From: Buttiauxella brennerae ATCC 51605
GTDB lineage: Bacteria; Pseudomonadota; Gammaproteobacteria; Enterobacterales; Enterobacteriaceae
NCBI RefSeq assembly: GCF_001654925.1
Contig: NZ_LXER01000017.1
Location: forward strand, 186,001-250,000
Length of the DNA: 64,000 bases
Direction of reading: 5' to 3'
Within the stretch, counting starts at the first letter, position 1. Each line of letters starts with the position of its first letter. This document shows, piece after piece, positions 38,971 through 46,862 of the stretch. The notes below the pieces were generated by a model. That model searched no databases, was not told the origin of the DNA, and saw nothing but the letters and a program-made list of their open reading frames with translations. The position numbers and the translations under genes are program-made.

Positions 38971-40548
38971 ATGTACCAGGATTTTTTCGCGCTTAACGCC
39001 GCACCCTTTACGATCTCACCCGATCCGCACTATCTCTATTTAAGCCCGGCACACCGCGAAGCCCTGAACCAAATGCAGCGTGCTATTTCATCAGGGGGTT
39101 TTATGGTGCTCGCGGGCGCACCCGGCACCGGGAAAACCACGCTGGCTCGCCATGTCTGCCTTAATGCGGGTGTCGAAACGGAAACCGCGTATTTGATTGC
39201 GCCGTTAACTTCACCCACGCCGCTGATGACGCAAATTTGCCGTGCGTTTCATTTGCCCGATGACACGCACCTGGAGGCGTTTTTGCGCCACAATTTGCGG
39301 GCGCGTAAACAGGCCGTTTTGCTGATTGATGAGGCGCAGCACCTGAGTCTGCCGCAACTTGAAGCGCTGTGTGCGCTGACCAATATTGAAACCGACGAGC
39401 GCAAATTACTGTCGATTATCCTGATGGGGCAGCCGGAACTCGAACAGCGCCTGCACGACGCCAGACTCGCCCAGCTACGCCAGCGCATTACTGCTCACCA
39501 CTTCCTTACGCCGCTTAACGCCGAAGAAGTCGATGCCACGGTGCGGTTTCGCCTGCAAAAAGCGGGCTGCTTGCACCCGATTTTTTCACGGGGAGCCATC
39601 AGCGTGATTACCCGTGCCAGTAAAGGCATTCCGCGCGTTATTAACCGCCTGTGCGAACAGATGCTGGTGGATGCCGCCTGTGATCGGCGGTGGAAAATTA
39701 CCGCCGCCCATGCCAAAGAGTCAGCGCTTAAAGTGACGGGCCGGGTGGATATTGGCGGGGTTTCCGGTGCCCTCGCCTTTAGCACCGCATGCATGCTGCT
39801 GTTTGCTGCCAGCTGGTTTGGCTGGCAACAATGGGGGTGGCTGCCCGAACCCGAGGTGAGAACGGTAAAAGTCCCGGTCAGCGTGGCACCCGATCCACAG
39901 CTGCAAAAACTATTTGAAGCCGCAGTGCAAAAGTCTCGCAGCCAGAGCGATGCGTTTACTTTATTGACCGCCGCCTGGGGTTATGACAGCGGCGATGAAG
40001 CGTCTCCGTGCGGGGTGTTGTCGCCTGCTGGGCTGCGCTGTTTTCGCAGTTTTGGCGATCTGAATGAGGTCATCGCTCTTAATTACCCGGCAGTCGTACA
40101 CCTGAAAGATAAGGCATCAGGGCACTGGTTCGCGGTTTTAAGCCACGTGAGTAATGGCAAGGCGTCGCTGCTTTTTGATAACCAGGAGTGGGAAGTTTCC
40201 CTCGACTGGCTCAACCAACGCTGGCAGAAAGACGCCACGCTTATCTGGCACCTGCCCGACAGCGGAGCGACGAAAGTCACCAACCACAGCCCTGAGGAAG
40301 ATATTCAATGGGTGGCGCAGCGGCTCACGACGGCACTCAAAACCCCGGTTGGGGAAAAGAACTCAAAAATTCAGGCAGGCATTCTCGCTTATCAAAAACA
40401 ACAGCATTTACCGGCTGACGGCATCGCCGGGGAACAAACGCTGCTTCGCCTGAGCAACCAGCCTGACCAAAACCTTCCCACCCTGGATGGCACACTTCCT
40501 GCCCGTGAACTGGCAGCGGACACCACAGCAACGCCGGAGAAACCATGA
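38971..40548 (+). CDS. gspA: GspA, AAA+ ATPase that helps insert the secretin
   Basis: A 525-residue ExeA-like protein. The cytoplasmic AAA+ domain has Walker A GAPGTGKTT (49-57) and Walker B LLIDEAQH (117-124). One membrane helix lies at about 263-286. The periplasmic part contains a C39-peptidase-like region and a C-terminal peptidoglycan-binding domain (KIQAGILAYQKQQHLPADGIAGEQT). With GspB it is thought to let the secretin multimerise through the cell wall. Overlaps gspB by 4 bp. Placing gspA-gspB after gspN rather than as a divergent pair differs from E. coli K-12. Confidence 0.92.
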   Translation: MYQDFFALNAAPFTISPDPHYLYLSPAHREALNQMQRAISSGGFMVLAGAPGTGKTTLARHVCLNAGVETETAYLIAPLTSPTPLMTQICRAFHLPDDTHLEAFLRHNLRARKQAVLLIDEAQHLSLPQLEALCALTNIETDERKLLSIILMGQPELEQRLHDARLAQLRQRITAHHFLTPLNAEEVDATVRFRLQKAGCLHPIFSRGAISVITRASKGIPRVINRLCEQMLVDAACDRRWKITAAHAKESALKVTGRVDIGGVSGALAFSTACMLLFAASWFGWQQWGWLPEPEVRTVKVPVSVAPDPQLQKLFEAAVQKSRSQSDAFTLLTAAWGYDSGDEASPCGVLSPAGLRCFRSFGDLNEVIALNYPAVVHLKDKASGHWFAVLSHVSNGKASLLFDNQEWEVSLDWLNQRWQKDATLIWHLPDSGATKVTNHSPEEDIQWVAQRLTTALKTPVGEKNSKIQAGILAYQKQQHLPADGIAGEQTLLRLSNQPDQNLPTLDGTLPARELAADTTATPEKP

Positions 40549-41126
40549 CTATTTCCCTTTCCCTCCCCCTGAAACCCCATGCGAAATTGTCCGCAAAAGG
40601 GTATCTGGTTCTCACCTGGTGTTGCGGCTTAGCCATTGCCGCCCTTGCCGGTACCGGTATCTGTTATGGCTGGCACAGTTTGTATAACCCGCCGGTCATC
40701 AAACGGGTAGAAGTTCCGCACCAGGCCCCTCTCCCGTGGCGCAACATCAGCAGTTCGCTCACCTTTAATACTCAGCCGTTGCCTGCCGAGCCCGTGGAAG
40801 AGACTGAGCCCGCAGCGGAGGAAGAATCGAGTGACGTGGCTGAGCCCGCCACGGAAGTGTCGGAGGAAAAAATGGCCGATGACGGCACCTATCCGCGCCT
40901 TGAGCAGTTATCTCAGGATGTGCTGCGACGGATGCCGTCGGTCAAATACAACGCCCATGTTTATTCCAGTGAAACCGGGAAAAGCGTTATCAACCTCAAC
41001 GGCAATGATTACCACGAAGGCGCCGCGGTGGGTGCTGGCGTGAAGCTGATGAAAATCGAACCCGACGACAGTATTTTCTCTTTTGAGGGGCAAACTTTCC
41101 GCGTGACTGCCCTTTCTGACTGGTGA
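40545..41126 (+). CDS. gspB: GspB, partner of GspA in secretin assembly
   Basis: A 193-residue inner-membrane protein: membrane helix at about 20-43, a Pro/Glu-rich periplasmic linker (about 78-112), and the conserved C-terminal GspB domain (PSVKYNAHVYSSETGKSVINLNG, DSIFSFEGQTFRVTAL). It works with GspA. Its stop overlaps the gspO start (GTGA). Confidence 0.9.
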   Translation: MTISLSLPLKPHAKLSAKGYLVLTWCCGLAIAALAGTGICYGWHSLYNPPVIKRVEVPHQAPLPWRNISSSLTFNTQPLPAEPVEETEPAAEEESSDVAEPATEVSEEKMADDGTYPRLEQLSQDVLRRMPSVKYNAHVYSSETGKSVINLNGNDYHEGAAVGAGVKLMKIEPDDSIFSFEGQTFRVTALSDW

Positions 41127-41962
41127 GTCTGATGATGTTAATGGCGTTTGCGCATACCTGGCCCGCAGCCTGGTGTGCGATGTTGGGCATTCTGGGGTTG
41201 CTGATCGGCAGTTTTCTGAATGTTGTTATCTGGCGCTTGCCTAAAATGCTGGCCGAACAATGGCGCGACGAGGCTCGCCAGACGCTCGATTTGCCGCATC
41301 CGCCCCGGCAAACTTATAACCTGTGCTGGCCGCCTTCGGCATGCAGTACCTGCCAACAACCAATTTTGCGCCGTGATTTGCTGCCCGTATTAAGCTGGTG
41401 CTGGCTGCGCGGCGAAAGCCGTTGCTGCAAGAGATCTATCTCGCTGCGCTACCCGCTGGTTGAGTCCGCCTGTTGTTTTTTATTTGTCGTTGCAGGGCTG
41501 CTGTGGCCGCCCGGTCTGCAGCTTGCAGCGAGTTTAGTGTTCATCTGCATTTTGCTTACGCTTGCGGTCATTGATGCGCAGACCATGCTATTGCCCGATG
41601 TGCTCACGCTGCCATTAATTTGGCTTGGCTTGCTGGTTAATTTTGTCGGGTGTTATGTGCCGTTACCCAGCGCGCTAATCGGTGCCATCAGTGGTTATCT
41701 GGCGTTGGCTCTGTTGTCGCTTATTTTTACCCGGCTGACGGGGAAAGCGGGTCTGGGAGGCGGTGATGCGAAGTTACTTGCGGCACTCGGGGCATGGCTG
41801 GGTTGGGAAGTGTTGCCACAACTGGTGACTGTGGCGGCGGTCGGCGGCTTGCTGGGTGCGGTAATAATGCACCGGTTACGCCGCCATCCGTTAAACCAGC
41901 CCGTCGCTTTCGGGCCGTGGTTAATTCTTTCTGCGGGATATTTCCTGTTTCTGACGCCATGA
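41123..41962 (+). CDS. gspO: Prepilin peptidase / N-methyltransferase GspO
   Basis: A 279-residue aspartic membrane protease that cuts pseudopilin leaders and methylates the new N-terminus. The catalytic aspartates are D151 in LAVIDAQTMLLPD and D215 in GLGGGDAKLL. The cytoplasmic zinc motif is altered: CSTC (74-77) is normal, but the second pair reads GESRCC, with Ser at 99 in the third Cys position and an extra Cys at 101 beside 102. GTG 41123 overlaps gspB; ATG 41132 is an alternative. Last gene of the T2SS operon, convergent with the next gene. Confidence 0.92.
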   Translation: MSLMMLMAFAHTWPAAWCAMLGILGLLIGSFLNVVIWRLPKMLAEQWRDEARQTLDLPHPPRQTYNLCWPPSACSTCQQPILRRDLLPVLSWCWLRGESRCCKRSISLRYPLVESACCFLFVVAGLLWPPGLQLAASLVFICILLTLAVIDAQTMLLPDVLTLPLIWLGLLVNFVGCYVPLPSALIGAISGYLALALLSLIFTRLTGKAGLGGGDAKLLAALGAWLGWEVLPQLVTVAAVGGLLGAVIMHRLRRHPLNQPVAFGPWLILSAGYFLFLTP

Positions 41963-41986
41963 ACCACGAAAGTCGCAGGAAGATAA

Positions 41987-42871
41987 TCAGGATGCTGCGA
42001 CCGGTTTGTAACTATTAATATAAGTCTTCAATGCTTTACTCATTGGCATATTCAAGTTTTTCTGGGCTGGCGGGATGGGTGACATAAACCATTTCTTATA
42101 CAATACGTTATATTCACCGCTGGTGATGATTTGCGCCAATGCGCTATTCACCTGGCTGGTCAAGGGTAACGACTCTTTTGCCAGCATCAGGCCATAAACA
42201 TCGGTATCAACAAAATCGATATGGCTAATACTGTAGTTTTTCGGCTCTTTAGCCAGGAATGCGGCAAGCAGCACTTCATCGGTAGCCAGCATTTTTACCC
42301 CGCCAGATTTGAACAGTTCGAGCGCCGAAGAATAATCGGCCGTGGGGACCATCAGGAGGGAAAAATTCAATTTATGGTTGAGCTTGTTGATACGTCCAAT
42401 CGTTGAGTCACCTGAAATGACCGCAATGGTTTTACCGTGCAAGTCTTTATCTTCATGAATAGCATCATTTTTCTTCGACAGAAATGCTGTGGTGGTCACG
42501 AAGTACGGTTTTGAGAAGTTATAGCTTTTCAGCCTGGCGTCGTTTCGGGTAATCGCCGAGCAGGTCATATCAACGCGATGTTCTTTGACTCTGTTGAACG
42601 TCTCGACCTGTTTCCCACCGACCCAATGAATATCGATATGCGCAATATCTAATTGTTTTTCGAGCTGGTGAACGAGATCCTGGCATAAATCAATTGCCAT
42701 ACCGACAGGCTTTTCATTCTGTATAAAAGAAAAGGGATAATCATTATAAGAGTAACTTAATGTTATTTCGTGAGTTTTCTTTATATTATCCAGACTGTCA
42801 TTTGCCTGTGCGTGAAATATAGAGAAAGCACTAATAAGAAATAACAACGATAAATAGTTTTTCATAGTCAT
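41987..42871 (-). CDS. Periplasmic solute-binding protein, family 3 (amino-acid type)
   Basis: A 294-residue exported binding protein with signal peptide (KNYLSLLFLISAFSIFHAQA). The bacterial extracellular solute-binding family 3 fold is seen in PFSFIQNEKPVGMAIDLCQDLV, RVDMTCSAITRNDARLKSYNFSKPYF, and GKTIAVISGDSTIGRI. No permease or ATPase genes are adjacent, so it is an orphan subunit or sensor-like protein. The ligand is probably an amino acid or polyamine-related cation, from context. I chose ATG 42871; ATG 42865 is also possible, and neither has a strong ribosome site. An upstream extension to 42961 is unlikely. Confidence 0.8.
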   Translation of the reverse strand: MTMKNYLSLLFLISAFSIFHAQANDSLDNIKKTHEITLSYSYNDYPFSFIQNEKPVGMAIDLCQDLVHQLEKQLDIAHIDIHWVGGKQVETFNRVKEHRVDMTCSAITRNDARLKSYNFSKPYFVTTTAFLSKKNDAIHEDKDLHGKTIAVISGDSTIGRINKLNHKLNFSLLMVPTADYSSALELFKSGGVKMLATDEVLLAAFLAKEPKNYSISHIDFVDTDVYGLMLAKESLPLTSQVNSALAQIITSGEYNVLYKKWFMSPIPPAQKNLNMPMSKALKTYINSYKPVAAS

Positions 42872-43137
42872 GCCAAATGTAACCTGTCTGCCCAATATAT
42901 TGTGTGCTGTCATCACCGGGATGAGGCACACAACCCTGCCGGGGCCGAAGATGACACACAAACAACAGACATTAAAGCACTATCCTTAAATAAAATTCGC
43001 CGTGGTAGAGATGTCAATTTAGCTGTTGTGGTTGGTTAATCTGCAGCAGTTTAACTGTTAAATTTTGATTGCTACTCTGATCGCTGCGTTGTCTGGCGGC
43101 GTATGTTGGGCACAGCCACCAGACAAAACCACCGCGT

Positions 43138-44322
43138 TTATTTCCCTGTGTTATTTTCTGCGTTATTTCCCCACGAGCCTCTGACGTAATTCACGACGTT
43201 ATTCATCTCTTCTTTCGACATCACGTTTTTATAGGCGGGCATTTTAAAGGAAATATTCCCGTGCGTTTGCGGCGTTTCGGCTCCCTGCGAAATGACCGAG
43301 ATTAATGATGAAGGATCTTTGGCCGTTACTAAGGCGTTATTCACAAGCGTTGGAACCGTGAAATCTTTGCCTTTTCCGTCATCACCGTGGCAGGTCGAGC
43401 AATACATGGAGTAAAGCGTTTTGCCGTCTGTCGGTTTATATGTCAGTGAACCGTCAGCGGCGACGGGTGTCGCAGCTGCTGCCGCTGCCACTTTGTGATT
43501 AAAGCTCAGCAAATAAAACGAAATGGCGTCCATATCGTTATCAGTCAGATATTGCGTACTCTGGGTAATAACCTCGCTCATTGGCCCGGATATCGCATTA
43601 TGCTGGCTGCGGCCCATGCGCAGTAAATCCTTTAATTCATCCTGCGACATCGAGATATTTCGCAACGAGGGTGCGTACCAGCCGTCAATCGTCGCGCCAC
43701 TGAGGTAAATATCACTGCTGGCGTCATAGGCTTTTTCCTGCATGGTTACGCCTCTTGGCGTATGGCAGGCCCCGCAATGCCCAGGCCCTTCGACCAGATA
43801 AGCGCCACGCGCCAGTAACGCGTCATTTTTATCGACGTGTGTTACCGGCTTAGCCGCCTGGACTTCATCGACAAATAACCAGTTCCAGACGTGCAACGGC
43901 CATCTGGCAGACAGTAACCACGGAATGTCACTCTCTTTGTTTTTCGCAGCTGAAGCAGGCACTTCATGCATGAAATAGTCGTACAGCGCGTGAATGTCTT
44001 TATCGGTCATTTTTGCATACGACGGATACGGCATGGCCGGATAAAGCGCATGGCCATCTTTTGCAATGCCCTGCCTGACGGCTTTTTCGAAATCGTCGTA
44101 ACTGTAATTGCCGATGCCCGAGGTTTTATCCGGCGTAATATTGGTGGCGTAAATATCGCCGACCGGCGTGGGGAATTTTTTCCCGCCCGCCATCGGTTGG
44201 CCGCCTTCGGCAGTATGGCAAGCCACACAGTCCGAAACCTTTGCCATATATTCGCCTTCAGAGGCCGCTGCCGCGCTCCCCACGTACAATAAGCAGCCGA
44301 TAGCCATTAAGATCTGTTTCAT
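43138..44322 (-). CDS. Triheme c-type cytochrome, dehydrogenase electron-acceptor subunit
   Basis: A 394-residue periplasmic cytochrome with signal peptide (to about AAAAS) and three heme sites: CVACH (32-36), CGACH (183-187) and CSTCH (308-312). The layout matches the cytochrome subunit of membrane-bound alcohol and gluconate dehydrogenases, which passes electrons to ubiquinone. It starts six bases after the flavoprotein gene upstream, so the two are almost surely co-translated partners. A C-terminal anchor is not evident. A loose hairpin follows the gene. Confidence 0.9.
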   Translation of the reverse strand: MKQILMAIGCLLYVGSAAAASEGEYMAKVSDCVACHTAEGGQPMAGGKKFPTPVGDIYATNITPDKTSGIGNYSYDDFEKAVRQGIAKDGHALYPAMPYPSYAKMTDKDIHALYDYFMHEVPASAAKNKESDIPWLLSARWPLHVWNWLFVDEVQAAKPVTHVDKNDALLARGAYLVEGPGHCGACHTPRGVTMQEKAYDASSDIYLSGATIDGWYAPSLRNISMSQDELKDLLRMGRSQHNAISGPMSEVITQSTQYLTDNDMDAISFYLLSFNHKVAAAAAATPVAADGSLTYKPTDGKTLYSMYCSTCHGDDGKGKDFTVPTLVNNALVTAKDPSSLISVISQGAETPQTHGNISFKMPAYKNVMSKEEMNNVVNYVRGSWGNNAENNTGK

Positions 44323-44328
44323 TTGCGC

Positions 44329-46221
44329 TTATCCCATCGCCTTAAGTTCGTTGACTGCCCGCCATGCCTGGTCAATTGCCGTATGCGCATAGGCATCCCA
44401 GTCGGAATCAGAATTGGCAATTGCGATTCGGCCAATCGGCTGACGTGCCCGCTTGATGACATTCGGAATTTCATCCATGTCATCGAACAATGCGCTGGCG
44501 TAATACGCGTAACCGTGCGCCCAGCGGTTGACGGTGATGGCCGTAATATCCCGCTCGTGGTCAAAGCCGGTTTGCCCAAGCATTTCCTGAAGTTGTTCAC
44601 GAATCATTTTTTCGTGCACGTCAAAAGGCGTACCGAGCAGATACGCACGCCCCTGGCGGAACTGTTCGCGGGCGCTGAGTTTGCTGCCCGGATAGGTCGG
44701 TACGTAAACCATATGCAGGCACATCGGTTGGTCTGGGTTTTGCGGGTGGTGGTAACTTCCCATGCTGACCGGGTAATCGAGCTTAACGCGGCTATACGGG
44801 GCCGCCGGAGAATAAAATTCGTGAATGCCCAATTTGGTGAACGCATGCCAGTTTTTGACCACCACATTGGTGTAAACCAGCGGGGCTTTGACGTTCATGC
44901 GCAGGTCGGCTTTTTGCTCTTCCGGGGTTTCCGGCACCAGGTATGGAACCATCATGTTGTAACCCGCCATGATCGCTTTTCGCCCTTTCACACGGTGCGC
45001 TTTACCGTCGTTCACGTAGGTCACCACCACGCCGTCATCGGTATTGGCGGCATTAATCACAATGCTGTTGAGGCGAATGCGGGTGCTGTTTTCTTTGCGG
45101 TCGAGTTTTTGATAGTTAAGACGTGAAGTAATGGAGTCTTCCATCGTGCTGCCCGGCAGCGCGTCAGGCACCAGGTGGCGGACTATCAGGCGCGCCAGGC
45201 CCGCATTGCCGTCGGGTAGATGGTAAACGTAAGGCTCTTCGAGGTCGGCCAGTGCTTCTTCATCAAGCGGTGGCAATTCCATTTTGTCCATTCCAGGCAA
45301 CGCACAGGTCCGCGCGTCACTACAGCTCACCCCTTCGATGCCGATGGCAAAAAAGTCATTGGTACGCTGCTGGAAGTACATGATGGCCATTTTGCTCAGG
45401 CCCACTTTTTCGGCCAGAAAATCGCGGTAGCTGTGGGTGTCCATCCACTCGGTTTTTTCGTCGACCGTCATCCCTTTCAGGTAATCCACCGGGTTGATGT
45501 ACAAATCCAGAATGGCTTTACGGTCGCTTTCACTTAACGGGAAGTCGTTAACGAACGCTTCGAGGCTGCGGCCATTGAGTCTGTCCGGCGGAATATCATC
45601 GGCCACTGCCCGCCCCGGATCACCGCCGACAATTTTGGTTTCGCCGAAGTTCTTTTTATCAAAGAAAACGCCACGGCTGAGGTTTAAATTCGGGTAGAAA
45701 TTGACGTCAAAACTTTGCTTCATTCGGGTTACGCTGACGCCCACGGTTGTCATCAGGCCGTTGACCTCGTCGCTAAAGTTTCGCGTTGGCGACTGGAAGG
45801 CTTCACTGCCGCCGTAACCGATAATCTTTTTGCCACCTGCGTTAAATTCGTTACGTTTCGCATGGCCGCCAAAATCGTCATGGTTATCGAGAACCAGTAC
45901 TTTGCTCTCTTTGCCCATCAGGTCGTGCCAGAAGCTCGCAGCTGACAAACCGCTTAGCCCGCCGCCGACAATAACCAGATCGTACTCTTCCTCAATGGGA
46001 AGGTGGTCAGTGCTGAACTTTTTATGGTCGCGCCCAATGGCATGCGCCATTTCAAATGAGCCGGGATGGTTACCGCGCATCCCGGTTAGCTGCGGCGGGT
46101 AATAATCCTCACCGATGATAGCGCTGGTTTTACCGGCAGCTTTTGCGAGCTCAAGGGGGGTCAGCCCTGCGGCAATAGTAATGGCAACGCCGTTGAGAAA
46201 ATCACGTCTGGTAATCGACAT
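44329..46221 (-). CDS. Spermidine dehydrogenase-like FAD flavoprotein, Tat-exported
   Basis: A 630-residue flavoprotein. A twin-arginine signal (SITRRDFLNGVAITIAAGL) points to folded export. The FAD-binding GGGLSG lies at 86-91 (DLVIVGGGLSGLSAASF), with the second flavin segment FGGHAKRNEF. The sequence resembles the spermidine dehydrogenase described from Citrobacter freundii and Serratia, which yields 4-aminobutyraldehyde and 1,3-diaminopropane. This fits its neighbours: aminobutyraldehyde dehydrogenase upstream in the operon, GABA genes nearby. The triheme cytochrome gene follows after 6 bp. Other FAD-dependent amine oxidases cannot be excluded. Confidence 0.82.
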   Translation of the reverse strand: MSITRRDFLNGVAITIAAGLTPLELAKAAGKTSAIIGEDYYPPQLTGMRGNHPGSFEMAHAIGRDHKKFSTDHLPIEEEYDLVIVGGGLSGLSAASFWHDLMGKESKVLVLDNHDDFGGHAKRNEFNAGGKKIIGYGGSEAFQSPTRNFSDEVNGLMTTVGVSVTRMKQSFDVNFYPNLNLSRGVFFDKKNFGETKIVGGDPGRAVADDIPPDRLNGRSLEAFVNDFPLSESDRKAILDLYINPVDYLKGMTVDEKTEWMDTHSYRDFLAEKVGLSKMAIMYFQQRTNDFFAIGIEGVSCSDARTCALPGMDKMELPPLDEEALADLEEPYVYHLPDGNAGLARLIVRHLVPDALPGSTMEDSITSRLNYQKLDRKENSTRIRLNSIVINAANTDDGVVVTYVNDGKAHRVKGRKAIMAGYNMMVPYLVPETPEEQKADLRMNVKAPLVYTNVVVKNWHAFTKLGIHEFYSPAAPYSRVKLDYPVSMGSYHHPQNPDQPMCLHMVYVPTYPGSKLSAREQFRQGRAYLLGTPFDVHEKMIREQLQEMLGQTGFDHERDITAITVNRWAHGYAYYASALFDDMDEIPNVIKRARQPIGRIAIANSDSDWDAYAHTAIDQAWRAVNELKAMG

Positions 46222-46329
46222 ATCAAACCTTACCTGGCAAGTTGGGCGAGTGCGCTAACGCACCCCGCCAGAACATGCAAAAGTGGTGGATGACGCAGTC
46301 GCTTATCCACCCTCCCAAACCTTAATCTG

Positions 46330-46803
46330 CTATTGTGCAGGCTTCAGTTCTTCATCTAATTTCTTAGAGTCATAATAGTCACCCTGCCAGGTAATTTTCC
46401 CATTATTGACAGTGATATAGCTGACGCCTTCAAATTTTATCGGGTTATTGGTGGCCGGACTGCCCGCCCATTCGCCGCTGTTTTTGCCGCTAAATTCCCA
46501 GCGAAATGCGATAGTGTCGTGGTCATAGACGGGCTTGCTGGTCATTTTCCACGTTAGATCCGGAACCGCTTTGATAAACGCACCAATGACCTCTTTTTCC
46601 GCGTTGCCCTTGCCTTTAACTGGCGTGCCACTTGCCGCATCGTAATACACCACATCATTTGCCAGATATTGCGCCGCTTTCGCCGAATCATGGGCATTCC
46701 ACGCCGACATGTAATCTTTCACCACGGTCAGTGGGGAAACTTCCGCCAGTGCCCAGTTTGAGAACAGCACCAGAGACAATGCAGCGACTTTCATTGATTT
46801 CAT
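46330..46803 (-). CDS. Exported SnoaL/NTF2-like small protein
   Basis: A 157-residue protein with a cleavable signal (VAALSLVLFSNWALA) and a single SnoaL-like, NTF2-fold domain (VVKDYMSAWNAHDSAKAAQYLANDVVYYDAASG). The family includes polyketide cyclases and many uncharacterised ligand-binding proteins. AGGTGA lies five bases before the ATG. It sits between the aldehyde dehydrogenase and the spermidine dehydrogenase genes in the same direction, so a periplasmic accessory role in that pathway is plausible. No function is shown. Confidence 0.8.
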   Translation of the reverse strand: MKSMKVAALSLVLFSNWALAEVSPLTVVKDYMSAWNAHDSAKAAQYLANDVVYYDAASGTPVKGKGNAEKEVIGAFIKAVPDLTWKMTSKPVYDHDTIAFRWEFSGKNSGEWAGSPATNNPIKFEGVSYITVNNGKITWQGDYYDSKKLDEELKPAQ

Positions 46804-46862
46804 TTCATCACCTTTGTGCCTACTGAGTAGGCGTTATTATTCGGTTTTCCAGGGCGGTCTAT

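Noticed and set aside
40767..40875. GC/AG-rich repetitive stretch in gspB
   Set aside because: It encodes the Pro/Glu linker normal for GspB and is not an independent repeat.
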